In this document: positions 50,497 through 58,754 of the stretch, piece after piece
How the letters are laid out: each line of letters begins with the position of its first letter
Position numbering within the stretch: position 1 is the stretch's first letter
NCBI GenBank assembly: GCA_041670165.1
Contig: JBAXZR010000004.1
Span: 1-64,000 of the forward strand
Direction of reading: 5' to 3'
Source of the DNA: JBAXZR01 sp041670165
Lineage (GTDB): Bacteria > Bacillota > Clostridia > Christensenellales > UBA1242
Length of the DNA: 64,000 bases
Made by a program: the position numbers and the translations under genes
Notes under the pieces: generated by a model
What the model saw: only the letters and a program-made list of their open reading frames with translations
Databases searched by the model: none
Told to the model about the DNA's origin: nothing

Positions 50497-51117
50497 ATGG
50501 CTAAATTGATATGCCCAGATTGCCGTCTGTGCAGAAGAGAAGGCTGCAAGCTTTTCTTGAAGGGTGAAAGATGCACTAGCAAGAAATGTGCCTTCGAGAG
50601 AAGACCAAGCTTACCAGGACAACATGGACTAGGCAAAAAAAAGGTTACTGAATATGGAGAACAACTCCGTGAAAAACAAAAAGTAAAAAGAGCATACGGA
50701 ATTTTGGAAAGACAATTTTCAAATTACTATGACGAAGCTGCTAAGAGTAAAGCTGTTACAGGACTTGCACTTCTTCAAATGCTTGAAAAAAGACTTGATA
50801 ATGTTGTTTACAGAATGGGAATTGCTTCATCAAGAAGCGAAGCTCGTCAAATTGTAAACCATGCTCAAATCACAGTTAATGGCAAAACAGTTAATATTCC
50901 TTCATTCCAAGTTAAAGTTGGAGATATAATTGCTGTTAAAGAAAACAAAAAAGAACTTGAAATGTTTAAACAACTTAAAGGTATGAAAACTATTATGCCT
51001 AAGTGGGTTGAATTCAACAGTGAAACATTGTCAGGAAAAATTTTGGCTGAGCCAGCGCGTGAAGATATTGACCTTTCAATTAGAGAACACTTAATCATTG
51101 AGCTCTATTCACGTTAA
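50497..51117 (+). CDS. rpsD: Ribosomal protein S4, zinc form
   Basis: This 206-residue protein has an N-terminal Cys-rich knuckle (CPDCRLCRREGCKLF, then GERCTSKKC) absent from the E. coli form, followed by the S4 RNA-binding domain (RLDNVVYRMGIASSRSEARQ). It is a primary 16S binder and in other bacteria a repressor of the alpha operon. Confidence 0.97.
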   Translation: MAKLICPDCRLCRREGCKLFLKGERCTSKKCAFERRPSLPGQHGLGKKKVTEYGEQLREKQKVKRAYGILERQFSNYYDEAAKSKAVTGLALLQMLEKRLDNVVYRMGIASSRSEARQIVNHAQITVNGKTVNIPSFQVKVGDIIAVKENKKELEMFKQLKGMKTIMPKWVEFNSETLSGKILAEPAREDIDLSIREHLIIELYSR

Positions 51118-51140
51118 AAAATAGGGGGAACATTTAAATT

Positions 51141-52100
51141 ATGATGCAAATTGAAAAACCAAAGATTCTTTGTGAAGAATCAAACAATTCAAGTTTTGCC
51201 CGTTTCACCGTTGAGCCTCTTGAAAAAGGCTATGGAATCACACTTGGAAACTGCATGAGAAGAGTTCTTCTCTCATCTCTCCCAGGTGCTGCTGCCGTTG
51301 CAATAAAAATCAAAGGCGTTCGTCATGAATTCACAACAATTCCTGGCGTTGAAGAAGATGTTGTTGACATTGTTCTTAATCTTAAGAACTTAGCTGTTTC
51401 AACAAGCAACAGAGATGATAATTTCACAACTGAAATTCATCTTAATGCTGTTAAAGGCGGAAAAGTTTATGCAAAAGATTTTGAACCAAATGATCAAGTA
51501 ACAATTCTTAACCCAGAACTTCTTATCTGTACACTAGCTGAAGGAGCAAAATTTGATCTTACAGTTCTTATTGGCAGAGGCAGAGGTTATGTTGCTGGTT
51601 CAGTTAATAAAGATAAAATTCAAGACATTGAATACATAGCAATTGACTCTCTTTTCTCACCAGTTAAGAAAGTTAGCTACAGTGTTGAAGCAGTTCGTAA
51701 AGGTCAAAATATGGACTTTGACAAACTTATTCTTGAAGTTCAATCAAATGGAACAATGCCAGCAAGAGAAATCATTAGCTTAGCAGGAAAAATTATTCTA
51801 GAACATATTTCTTTGTTCACAAGTCTTTGTGAAACTATTGAAGGTGTTGGAGATAAAATTCTTGTTAACAAACAAAGTGATGAAACAACCAAAACTATGG
51901 AATTACCAATTGAAGAGATGGATCTTTCAGTTCGTTCTTACAACTGTTTAAAAAGAGCAAACATCAACACAATTGAAGATATCACAAGAAAAACCAAGAG
52001 CGAAATGCTCAAGGTTAAGAATCTTGGACAAAAATCACTAGAAGAAGTGATAATCAAGCTTGAAAGCATGGGATTGTCGCTTAAATCGGAAGAAGATTAA
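51141..52100 (+). CDS. rpoA: RNA polymerase alpha subunit
   Basis: This 319-residue protein starts with two adjacent ATG codons after TAGGGGGAAC. The N-terminal assembly domain has FTVEPLEKGYGITLGNCMRR. The C-terminal domain, with LSVRSYNCLKRANINTIEDI and KNLGQKSLEEV, binds UP elements and activators. It is full length. Confidence 0.98.
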   Translation: MMQIEKPKILCEESNNSSFARFTVEPLEKGYGITLGNCMRRVLLSSLPGAAAVAIKIKGVRHEFTTIPGVEEDVVDIVLNLKNLAVSTSNRDDNFTTEIHLNAVKGGKVYAKDFEPNDQVTILNPELLICTLAEGAKFDLTVLIGRGRGYVAGSVNKDKIQDIEYIAIDSLFSPVKKVSYSVEAVRKGQNMDFDKLILEVQSNGTMPAREIISLAGKIILEHISLFTSLCETIEGVGDKILVNKQSDETTKTMELPIEEMDLSVRSYNCLKRANINTIEDITRKTKSEMLKVKNLGQKSLEEVIIKLESMGLSLKSEED

Positions 52101-52114
52101 TAAAGGAGAAAAAT

Positions 52115-52624
52115 ATGGCAATCGAAAAATTGGGAAGGCCAACAAAAGCAAGACTTGCGGTTTTAAGAAACCAAGTTTCTCGCCTTCTCTGGGACGGAAA
52201 AGTTGAAACAACTGTTGCTAAAGCAAAATCTGTTTCAAGTGCTGCTGAAAAAGTTCTCACTCTTGCAATCAATTCATACAACGACACTGTGAAAGTTACA
52301 AAAACAATCACAGATGCAAATGGAAACAAAGTTGAAAAAGAGTTTTTGAACGATGGTGCAACAAAACTTGCTGCAAGACGCCAAATTTCAAAAATCGTTT
52401 ATGACTTGCAAGAACAAAGAAAACCAAAAGAAGCAATCGCAGTTTTCAAAGCAAGAACAGAAAATATTGCTCACCCACTTGTTGAGAAAATATTTAATGA
52501 ACTCGCTCCAAAATTCGCAGAACGCGCAAAAACCACTGGAAATTTTGGTGGATATACACGAGTTCTCAAAATCGGTCAACGCCGTGGTGATGCTGCTGAA
52601 ATGGCAATCATTGACCTTATCTAA
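52115..52624 (+). CDS. rplQ: Ribosomal protein L17
   Basis: This is 169 residues, longer than the common 115-130. It starts with KLGRPTKARLAVLRNQVS and ends GGYTRVLKIGQRRGDAAEMAIIDL, with an insertion of about 35-40 residues in the middle (TKTITDANGNKVEKEF and nearby). It lies near the tunnel exit and is the last gene of the super-operon. Confidence 0.96.
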   Translation: MAIEKLGRPTKARLAVLRNQVSRLLWDGKVETTVAKAKSVSSAAEKVLTLAINSYNDTVKVTKTITDANGNKVEKEFLNDGATKLAARRQISKIVYDLQEQRKPKEAIAVFKARTENIAHPLVEKIFNELAPKFAERAKTTGNFGGYTRVLKIGQRRGDAAEMAIIDLI

Positions 52625-52632
52625 CAAAAAAC

Positions 52633-52657
52633 AAAAAGAGCTTTGGCTCTTTTTTTT
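52633..52657 (+). terminator. Terminator of the ribosomal super-operon
   Basis: AAAAAGAGC (52633-52641), TTTG loop, GCTCTTTTT (52646-52654) and more T residues, 9 bases after the rplQ stop. Confidence 0.9.
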
Positions 52658-52784
52658 AAAATACTGGGGTGGAACTTATATTGGGGTAGCACTAAAAAAA
52701 ATACGCAGGTACGCAAAGCTTTGCTTTGCTAATTTGTTATTTTTTGGTTTCCCTCTGGAGCTCCCTTTCCTTTAAAAGTGTTCG

Positions 52785-52831
52785 TTCAAAAAATCTTTTG
52801 CCCGAACTTTAGTTCGGGCAGATTTTTTGAA
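52785..52831. terminator. Long bidirectional hairpin at the start of the accessory region
   Basis: TTCAAAAAATCT (52785-52796) pairs with AGATTTTTTGAA (52820-52831) around an inner GCCCGAAC/GTTCGGGC stem with a TTTA loop, giving 20 bp in all. It has T runs on both strands. No gene in 52658-52784 needs it. That stretch holds GGGGTGG/GGGGTAG and a GCAAAGCTTTGC palindrome but no frame, so it may mark an old insertion boundary. Confidence 0.65.
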
Positions 52832-52891
52832 TTGCATTTTTTTTAAAATATAAATAAAAAATATAAAATGGTTAAAATAATGATAATTTAA

Positions 52892-52983
52892 AAAGAGTAA
52901 GGCGAGAGCGGTTAAACGTGGCTGTCTTGAAAACCGTTAAGATGAAAGCCTCCATGGGTGCTTCAATTCCACTTTCTTCGCTA
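52892..52983 (+). pseudogene. Degraded tRNA-Ser(UGA) copy
   Basis: It aligns with the intact tRNA-Ser at 56997 along its length and shares the anticodon-loop core CTTGAAAACCGTTAA and the variable-arm piece TGAAAGCCT. The acceptor stem is broken (AAGAGTA against CTTTCTT), the anticodon stem has a mismatch (CTGT against ACCG), and the T stem has one mismatch. It therefore looks like a decaying duplicate, not a working tRNA. It lies at the left edge of the accessory region and could be a relic of integration at tRNA-Ser. Confidence 0.65.
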
Positions 52984-53128
52984 GAGGGCTTGTAAATTTT
53001 ATTATTATATTTATATTATAATTTCCCATTTGCTAATATTTAAAATTATATTAAAATATTAGTTTAAAAATATATACAAAAAATTTTTAATATTGTATAA
53101 TAAAAAAACAAGGAGATATTTTGGAGCT

Positions 53129-54415
53129 ATGAATAAAATTTTTATTATATCATCAATTGATGAAATAAAATTATTGCAAGGCTTAAGCATGAGTAATATT
53201 ATTGAAGTTATTAAAGATTATAAAAAAGTTTCAAAAAAGAATAAAATTGAATTGCAGTATTCTAATATTTTAAAAAAAATTAGTAATAATACTTTAACCA
53301 TTCAAGTTTTAAATAAATTCTTAAATAAAAAATATAAAGATGGCAAAGTTTGCGATTATATTAATATCGTAAAGGACGATAAGACAAAAGAATACAAATT
53401 TTGTGTTAATAAATATGACGAAATATTTGATTTAAGTAAAGGTTTGTCAAGTTTTGATAAACTTGATTACAAACTAAAAATTTCTATAACAACACCTATA
53501 ATTAGTATTATAACTTTATATGAAAGTTTTATAAGAAATCTTATTATTACTGATTGTTTAGAAGGGAATTTTGATTTAATTAATAATGAAACTATTAATT
53601 TTTCTCATTTGTCTTCATTAAAATATAACGAAGAAGCAATAAAAAATTATTTAATAGAGACATTTTGTAATAATAAACTTTATGGAGATAATAAAAGAAT
53701 AAAAGAAATTATAAAAACTTTATCTATTGATTGTAATGATTGTAGTTCTTTAATTGAAGATTTTAATGAAATCTATTTTCGAAGAAATATTTATGCTCAT
53801 AGTATTACAAATTTAACAAATGATTATCAAAATTTGCCAATTGAAATAAAAGAAAAATGGGCAAAAAATAATAGTCTAATTAATACTCCAGAATATTTTA
53901 AGCATGCATTTAAAATTTTAAATAAAATAATATTAATGATTTTAATAAAAAAATGTTTGTATAAGAAAAAGGATAAGGCTGATTTAGATACAATAGACGA
54001 GATTATATATAATAAATTTTACTATAAAGGCTCATATGAAGTTGCATGTTTTGCCTATAATCAGTTAAAAGGTTTAAACTGGATAACTGATACTCAAAGA
54101 TATCAGTATTTTGTAAATTATATGGTTTGTTTAAAAAATACAAATCCAATTGAATTAAAAAAAGAGTCGATTTTATGGAATACAAGTACTGTAGCTCCAA
54201 TTTATAAACTTGCAAAAAAATTAATAATTGATGACTATGAAAATATAAATAATTTAATTATAAATATATATAAATCAGAAGTCGATTATTTTAAACTAGA
54301 TATTAGCGAAAGAGAATTTTGTATTAGTAAAAATTGCATAACTGAATGGCCATTATTTATAGATTATAGAAAAACAGAATATTTTAATCAACTAAAAATA
54401 TTATTAAATTTTTAG
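53129..54415 (+). CDS. HEPN-domain protein
   Basis: This is 428 residues from the ATG after TTTTGGAGCT; a start 36 bases earlier precedes the AAGGAGATATT site and is rejected. The helical protein carries R-R-N-I-Y-A-H at residues 218-224, matching the R-N-x3-H ribonuclease motif of HEPN domains (Arg219, Asn220, His224). No MNT antitoxin or other known partner is adjacent. Codon use is strikingly rich in ATA, TTA and AAT compared with nearby ribosomal genes, a sign of transfer. HEPN proteins are usually RNases in toxin-antitoxin, abortive infection or CRISPR contexts. A role in defence is likely but inferred from the motif and the island setting. Confidence 0.62.
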   Translation: MNKIFIISSIDEIKLLQGLSMSNIIEVIKDYKKVSKKNKIELQYSNILKKISNNTLTIQVLNKFLNKKYKDGKVCDYINIVKDDKTKEYKFCVNKYDEIFDLSKGLSSFDKLDYKLKISITTPIISIITLYESFIRNLIITDCLEGNFDLINNETINFSHLSSLKYNEEAIKNYLIETFCNNKLYGDNKRIKEIIKTLSIDCNDCSSLIEDFNEIYFRRNIYAHSITNLTNDYQNLPIEIKEKWAKNNSLINTPEYFKHAFKILNKIILMILIKKCLYKKKDKADLDTIDEIIYNKFYYKGSYEVACFAYNQLKGLNWITDTQRYQYFVNYMVCLKNTNPIELKKESILWNTSTVAPIYKLAKKLIIDDYENINNLIINIYKSEVDYFKLDISEREFCISKNCITEWPLFIDYRKTEYFNQLKILLNF

Positions 54416-54461
54416 TTAAAAATCGCTTAAAGATAATAATTGAAAATTAAAGGTTGTTGAT

Positions 54462-56525
54462 CTATAGAACAATAATTTCTATATCAATAAAAATTTCTGG
54501 TTGATTAAGAATGTATATTCTTAAAACAAAGCTTGTTGTTTTCGTAAAATACATTGTAATTTTGTTTAGCTTTTTAAGAGAATTGTTATAAGTTACAATT
54601 CCCAAGTCAGAAGTTGAAACCAAATTGTCTACTGTGTCTTGATACAAAAGGCAATCAAAGGCAAGATTTTCATTGGATAATGACACGACAATTCTTAGCT
54701 CTGTTGAATTTACAGTTATTGAATTTGTTGTCAGTGGTGCATAGGTTTCAGCTGTTGCATAGGTAATTGTTAAACTAATCATTTCGTTTGTAATTATCAC
54801 TGGAATTGAATATATCTGATCTCCAAAAAGTATAAAACATAAACCATCTTCACCTGAGCTAATTGCACAAATATTGTTATCACTTATCTGAAACAATCCC
54901 ATATTGCTTATTGCTGTAATGCTTGTTAGATTTGAAAGATAAGCATTTAAAGTCGGTATTTCGAATTGGTAAGGCTCATAAGGAAGATTGTTAAAAGTTT
55001 TTATTTCAATTGCTGATGAACTAATGGGATTTGTGAAAATTTCTTGCACAACAAAATTTATTATTTTTTCTTCGACCTTACTTAATAAATCATAAATTCT
55101 AATCGTTGCTTGTCCAATTCCTTTTGCCATAATTGTGTCGCCAATTATGTTTATGACTTCATCAATTTGATTAATATCAATAAATAATTCTCTAGTAAAA
55201 TTTTTTTTAATAACAAATTTTGTTTTTGAAACACTTAATGAAGATTGAATGTTAGCATCATAAAACAAAAAGTATGTATCATTTTGATATGGTGACTCAA
55301 AAACTTGTTCGTTTTCAAGTTCATTGTTTTGTGCAACGAAAGTAAATGTTTCAGCTTGTGAACAAACATTTATAATTACTGTGTTGGATTGTTTGGTAAC
55401 ATCTTGATGGTTATCCCAACTTTGAATACTAGTGCAAGTGAAAGAAAAACTACTAACTAGTTCAACTGAAACATTGAAAGTTATTGTTTTTTCACTTGTC
55501 AGAACTGTTTTATTCAATATATTAATATTTGCATTTGACGATAGAATTGTTTCAATATTGTTACTAGTAAAATCTAAATTCGCAACAACATAAAACGATC
55601 TTGTTTCAGTTTCTTCTTGTTTTTGAATGCTTGAAATTTCTTGAAAACTGTTGTCATATACCTTTAGTTCTATGTTGTTAATCTCATTTTCAACAACAAT
55701 ATGTGTTGTGTAGTCTAACCAATGATTTTCTGAAGCCTTGACTCTTAAAACAACATTTGTTTCACCAATACAAACAGGAGTAATTAATCCATTTTTGTCA
55801 ATACTTGCCACAAGGTTGTTTTCTGAAGTAAAACTGATTTCTTGATTAAAGTTATAAGGAAAAACGGTTTGTCCCAAATTGTGGCTTTCTCCGTTCAAAT
55901 TTAAGGTTAGTGAGCTTGGAACCAAAACTGAAGATGCAAACACTTTTGGTTTGCTTTCTATTGCAATATTTGTTGATGTGAAAGTGAAATTGTCATATTG
56001 AAAATATAGGGTGAGATTATATTTTCCCTCGGTCAAGAGTTTAACTTTTCCTGTTGAAGTTGAAAAAGAACATTTTTCTGAAGATTTTGCAAAATAAGCT
56101 GTGTTGCCGTTGGTATTAAAAACTGCAATTTCTTCTCCGACAAAACCAGATATATTTTTATTCATGTTGGTTAGAGTAAAATTTTTGTTAATAAATTGTG
56201 GATTTTCAAGAACAACTATTTTAAAACAAGTATTATTTCCGTCATCATTATAACTAATTAAAGCACTGCCAACATTTTTAGAATAAAAATTATCATTATT
56301 AATATCGACGATTTCATTGCTGTTTGTTCGTAAGCTACTGAGACTGTTTTCACTTAAATCATTGGTGAAAACCTTTTCAAAAGGTAGCGTTTGATTTGTC
56401 GAAACAAAAAATATTTCAGATTTTAGCGAAGCATCTAAATCAATATCATTCTTATTCAAACAACAAAACCCAACAGCGCCTGCAATGACAGCAACCACAG
56501 CCAGTACAACAAGAAACTTTTTCAT
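54462..56525 (-). CDS. Large surface or secreted protein with Big_2-like repeats
   Basis: This is 687 residues from the ATG at 56525 (MKKFLVVLAVVAVIAGAVGFCC). The hydrophobic segment of about 20 residues is a signal or membrane anchor. It has two Cys residues but no proper lipobox (VGFC). At least three bacterial Ig-like (Big_2) units are suggested by ASIDKNGLITPVCIGETNVVL near 265, an NVGSALISYND segment near 70, and a GDTIMAKGIGQATIRIYD segment. The rest is beta-rich. The start has no Shine-Dalgarno sequence and its promoter ends 7 bases upstream. It probably acts at the cell surface in adhesion or wall interaction. Confidence 0.65.
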   Translation of the reverse strand: MKKFLVVLAVVAVIAGAVGFCCLNKNDIDLDASLKSEIFFVSTNQTLPFEKVFTNDLSENSLSSLRTNSNEIVDINNDNFYSKNVGSALISYNDDGNNTCFKIVVLENPQFINKNFTLTNMNKNISGFVGEEIAVFNTNGNTAYFAKSSEKCSFSTSTGKVKLLTEGKYNLTLYFQYDNFTFTSTNIAIESKPKVFASSVLVPSSLTLNLNGESHNLGQTVFPYNFNQEISFTSENNLVASIDKNGLITPVCIGETNVVLRVKASENHWLDYTTHIVVENEINNIELKVYDNSFQEISSIQKQEETETRSFYVVANLDFTSNNIETILSSNANINILNKTVLTSEKTITFNVSVELVSSFSFTCTSIQSWDNHQDVTKQSNTVIINVCSQAETFTFVAQNNELENEQVFESPYQNDTYFLFYDANIQSSLSVSKTKFVIKKNFTRELFIDINQIDEVINIIGDTIMAKGIGQATIRIYDLLSKVEEKIINFVVQEIFTNPISSSAIEIKTFNNLPYEPYQFEIPTLNAYLSNLTSITAISNMGLFQISDNNICAISSGEDGLCFILFGDQIYSIPVIITNEMISLTITYATAETYAPLTTNSITVNSTELRIVVSLSNENLAFDCLLYQDTVDNLVSTSDLGIVTYNNSLKKLNKITMYFTKTTSFVLRIYILNQPEIFIDIEIIVL

Positions 56526-56532
56526 TTGAGAA

Positions 56533-56561
56533 ATAATAAGATTTTTGTCTAATTTTGTCAA
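56533..56561 (-). promoter_or_regulatory. Consensus promoter abutting the Big_2 gene
   Basis: On the minus strand: TTGACA (56561-56556), 17 bases, TATTAT (56538-56533), then 7 bases to the ATG at 56525. Both boxes are close to consensus, so a leaderless mRNA is predicted. The gap 56562-56933 is AT-rich with no gene. Confidence 0.75.
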
Positions 56562-56933
56562 TACATATACCACATATTTATATAAAATTATTAATTAATA
56601 TTTAATTTAAAAGATTTCTAACAATTTGCACACAAAAATTATTAAAAACAGTCTAAAAATTGTTAATTTTAATACTTAAAAACATTAATAAATAATTAAT
56701 TAATCTCTTTTAGTACTAAAATTATATAATCAAAAACAAACTAACAAATTTATGGCTAAATACTTAAAATTTTAGATAGAAATATGGAAAGAAAAACTAA
56801 AATAATTACAATAATTTTAAAAATTGAATTTCAAATGATTGTTACATTATTTAAGTAGCAAAAAACTGGATATGTATATATTGAACTCGCTAGAAAAAGG
56901 CATATAAATCTAATAAATTTAATTGTAAAATAC

Positions 56934-56962
56934 TTGACAAGAAAGGGACTATATGTTAAAGT
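56934..56962 (+). promoter_or_regulatory. Promoter of tRNA-Ser
   Basis: TTGACA (56934-56939), 17 bases, TAAAGT (56957-56962), 34 bases before the mature tRNA 5' end. Confidence 0.65.
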
Positions 56963-56996
56963 GTCAAAGCATTTGAAAAGCAAAAAAGTTGAATAT

Positions 56997-57084
56997 GGAG
57001 AGTTGGCAGAGCGGTCGAATGCGGCGGTCTTGAAAACCGTTAAGGTGAAAGCCTTCTGGGGTTCAAATCCCTAACTCTCCGCCA
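56997..57084 (+). tRNA. tRNA-Ser (anticodon UGA)
   Basis: This is 88 bases with the CCA encoded. The acceptor GGAGAGT (56997-57003) pairs with ACTCTCC (57074-57080). The anticodon loop CTTGAAA has TGA at 57031-57033. The long variable arm (AAGGTGAAAGCCTT) is typical of serine tRNAs, and the T loop is TTCAAAT. Only this full copy is in the window; a degraded copy lies at 52892. Confidence 0.95.
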
Positions 57085-57090
57085 GATAAG

Positions 57091-57113
57091 AAACACCCAT
57101 TGGGTGTTTTTTT
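57091..57113 (+). terminator. Terminator after tRNA-Ser
   Basis: AAACACCC (57091-57098) with GGGTGTTT (57102-57109) and a T tract, 7 bases after the tRNA CCA. Confidence 0.9.
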
Positions 57114-57114
57114 G

Positions 57115-57262
57115 TAAGGAGAGTGTTTGCAAAGCAAACGAGCGAAAGTAATGAGCGGGGGATTTGAACGAGCGGTAAAGAAAACTTTCCAGTGGAAAGT
57201 TTTTACGCTCCGCCCTGCAAGCGAACGAAAGTGAGTGGGGGAATCCCTAACTCTCCGCCACA
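57115..57262. repeat. Mosaic of tRNA 3'-end and hairpin fragments
   Basis: It contains a second copy of the tRNA-Ser 3' end (AATCCCTAACTCTCCGCCA, 57242-57260) and an inverted T-arm-like piece (GGGGGATTTGAAC, 57158-57170). There is a GTTTGC/GCAAAC hairpin at 57125-57139 and a long imperfect inverted repeat from 57170 to 57210 centred on AAAACTTTCC/GGAAAGTTTT. Two GCGAAAGT/GCGGGGG-like pieces repeat. This looks like repeated insertion or recombination at the tRNA gene. Confidence 0.7.
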
Positions 57263-57267
57263 TGAAT

Positions 57268-57300
57268 AGCCCATAAACACTAGTGTTTATGGGCTTTTTT
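57268..57300 (+). terminator. Perfect palindromic terminator
   Basis: AGCCCATAAACACT (57268-57281) and AGTGTTTATGGGCT (57282-57295) are exact complements, followed by T residues. It follows the duplicated tRNA 3' end, and a truncated copy occurs at 57503-57525. Confidence 0.85.
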
Positions 57301-57377
57301 AATTCGTTTTTAAAACTGCAATAATTTTGTCAAAAGTGCCATTTAACCCCATTAAAACCCATATAAATTTGTTAAAT

Positions 57378-57443
57378 CTGCAATGATTGTGCAATATAAC
57401 TGCAACTGCACTGCAATAATACTGCAATGACACTGCAAAAATA
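57378..57443. repeat. Six 11-bp tandem repeats (CTGCAA-N5)
   Basis: CTGCAA (once GTGCAA) begins at 57378, 57389, 57400, 57411, 57422 and 57433, at exactly 11-base spacing. A further CTGCAAT lies at 57315. The unit is not a multiple of three and lies outside genes. The period is close to one DNA turn, so the motif lies on one face of the helix, as with iterons or recombinase arm sites. A TACCG/CGGTA hairpin follows at 57442-57459. Confidence 0.85.
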
Positions 57444-57467
57444 CCGTAAAAATGCGGTAATAGATTC

Positions 57468-57522
57468 AGAAAACTTTCCAGTGGAAAATTTTTACGCTCC
57501 GCCACAGGAAAAGCCCATAATC
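57468..57522. repeat. Second copy of the AAAACTTTCC hairpin and CTCCGCCA end
   Basis: A hairpin of AAAACTTTCC, AGT and GGAAAA, followed by TTTTTACGCTCCGCCA, repeats the unit at 57179-57213 with a few changes. The following AAGCCCATAATC is a decayed copy of the terminator start at 57268. Confidence 0.7.
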
Positions 57523-57597
57523 TTTTTTTAGAAACATTTTCATTTTTTACTACGGAAAACAGAAAGTTGTATGATACAATTAATAAGAGGTATTTTT

Positions 57598-58194
57598 ATG
57601 TTTTTAGGATTTTTTAAAAATGCAGATTATTCTAATCCCAGTGTTTATTTAAAACAAGGAGAACAGACAAAATTTATTTTTAATGAAACTGATTTAAAAT
57701 CTTTTAAACAAGAACTCGGCGAAATTAAATTAGATAAAGATTTATTTAAAATTATCACCTATATTAATTTAAAAAAAAATTATTCTTCGAAGAGAAAATT
57801 TGAAAAGTTTTCAAGGACGGCAAAAGAAATTTTTTTAAGTGGGGATTACTCAGGAGGTTGTACGGACTACGCTTTGGTATTTGAAACAATAGCAAGGCAA
57901 CTAGGAATACCCACTATTCATGTTCAGTTGGCTGATTTAGATTGGATTGAAGATTTAAATTCTGGATTAAATGGCGTTAGAGGACATCACATATGTGAGT
58001 GTTATATAAATAATAAATGGGTGTGTGTTGATGTCGTAGAAAATAATATTAATGGAATTTATGAAAAAGAATCCTTAATAGTTGGAAATCGAAAGTGCTT
58101 TGCAAAGTCTTTAGATGTTTTTGAAACAGGTATTCATTCATTAGAAGAAAATAACAGAATTATGAAAAAATTATTTTTGCGAAATAACAATTAA
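57598..58194 (+). CDS. Transglutaminase-like cysteine protein
   Basis: This is 198 residues from the ATG after AAGAGGTATTTTT. The transglutaminase/NlpC-type triad is recognisable: Cys88 in GGCTDYALVFETIARQLG, His130 or His131 in GHHICECYI, and Asp145 in WVCVD. There is no signal peptide, so the protein is cytoplasmic. Members are often peptidases or amidases. Base composition is AT-rich like the other genes of the accessory region. The substrate is unknown. Confidence 0.75.
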   Translation: MFLGFFKNADYSNPSVYLKQGEQTKFIFNETDLKSFKQELGEIKLDKDLFKIITYINLKKNYSSKRKFEKFSRTAKEIFLSGDYSGGCTDYALVFETIARQLGIPTIHVQLADLDWIEDLNSGLNGVRGHHICECYINNKWVCVDVVENNINGIYEKESLIVGNRKCFAKSLDVFETGIHSLEENNRIMKKLFLRNNN

Positions 58195-58269
58195 TTAAAG
58201 GGATAATGGAATTTGATTATTTTGCAATCTTTTTGATTTATTTTGATTATTCAAAAAAGTTAGGAAGAA

Positions 58270-58294
58270 TGTAGTGAACCCCAAAAGTTGGACT
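58270..58294. mobile_element. Terminal inverted repeat of an IS3-family (IS150-type) element
   Basis: TGTAGTGAACCCCAAAAG followed by TTGGACT matches the typical outward end of IS150-group elements. The transposase remnant at 58571-58720 reads towards it, so this would be the right end. No opposite end is visible. Confidence 0.65.
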
Positions 58295-58529
58295 AAATGA
58301 GCTTTAGATTAAATACACTTACGCTCATTTCTTTAAGTAGCTTTATAGTTTTATCATATTGGTCGGAAGAATTAACAAGAAAACAAATTTCTTCTAAATA
58401 GTTTTCATATTTACGAAACAAATTATATTTACCATCAGGAATTAAAAGGCTGGAAAAAGAGTGTAACAATTCTTCTACACTGTATTGCTTATTTTTATAT
58501 TTTTCATAAATAATTACTAAATTTTCCAT
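58293..58529 (-). CDS. 78-residue protein of unknown function inside the IS remnant
   Basis: This is a small helical, Lys/Glu/Leu-rich protein (MENLVIIYEKYKNKQYSVEEL at the start). It lies between the transposase C-terminus and the element end, so it may be a passenger gene or a later insertion. The start lacks a strong Shine-Dalgarno sequence; a TTTACA/TATAAT pair (16-base spacer) ends 9 bases before the ATG. No family is recognised. It overlaps the terminal repeat by two bases. Confidence 0.5.
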   Translation of the reverse strand: MENLVIIYEKYKNKQYSVEELLHSFSSLLIPDGKYNLFRKYENYLEEICFLVNSSDQYDKTIKLLKEMSVSVFNLKLI

Positions 58530-58570
58530 AATATCTCTATTATAACATTTTTAATTTTTTTGTAAAGATT

Positions 58571-58720
58571 TTAAGCAGTATTTTGCAGCCTAAACTGTAC
58601 GGGGCTCATTTTTAGTTTTAGTTGAATGCGGTTGTTGTTAAAATAGTGAATGTAGTTGTGCAAGGCCTCAATAAAATCTTCAGAAGATTTGTAGTGGTGG
58701 TTGTAATACATTTTTTTTTT
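58571..58720 (-). pseudogene. C-terminal remnant of an IS3-family transposase
   Basis: The minus-strand frame encodes KKKMYYNHHYKSSEDF, then IEALHNYIHYFNNNRI and QLKLKMSPVQFRLQNTA before TAA. The YxxYFNNxRIQLKL and SPVQFR pattern is the end of the integrase-core OrfB of IS150-type elements. A stop codon at 58733-58735 cuts the frame upstream. The catalytic DDE residues are absent, so it is inactive. Confidence 0.85.
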
Positions 58721-58754
58721 AATGCTGGAGTGTTAGGGATTTAATGAGTTTTTA

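Noticed and set aside
52892..52983. A second functional tRNA-Ser
   Set aside because: Mismatches in acceptor, anticodon and T stems make folding unlikely, so it is called a pseudogene.
57299..57505. 68-codon minus-strand ORF over the 11-bp repeats
   Set aside because: The repeat period is not a multiple of three and there is no ribosome binding site; the frame is a chance one.
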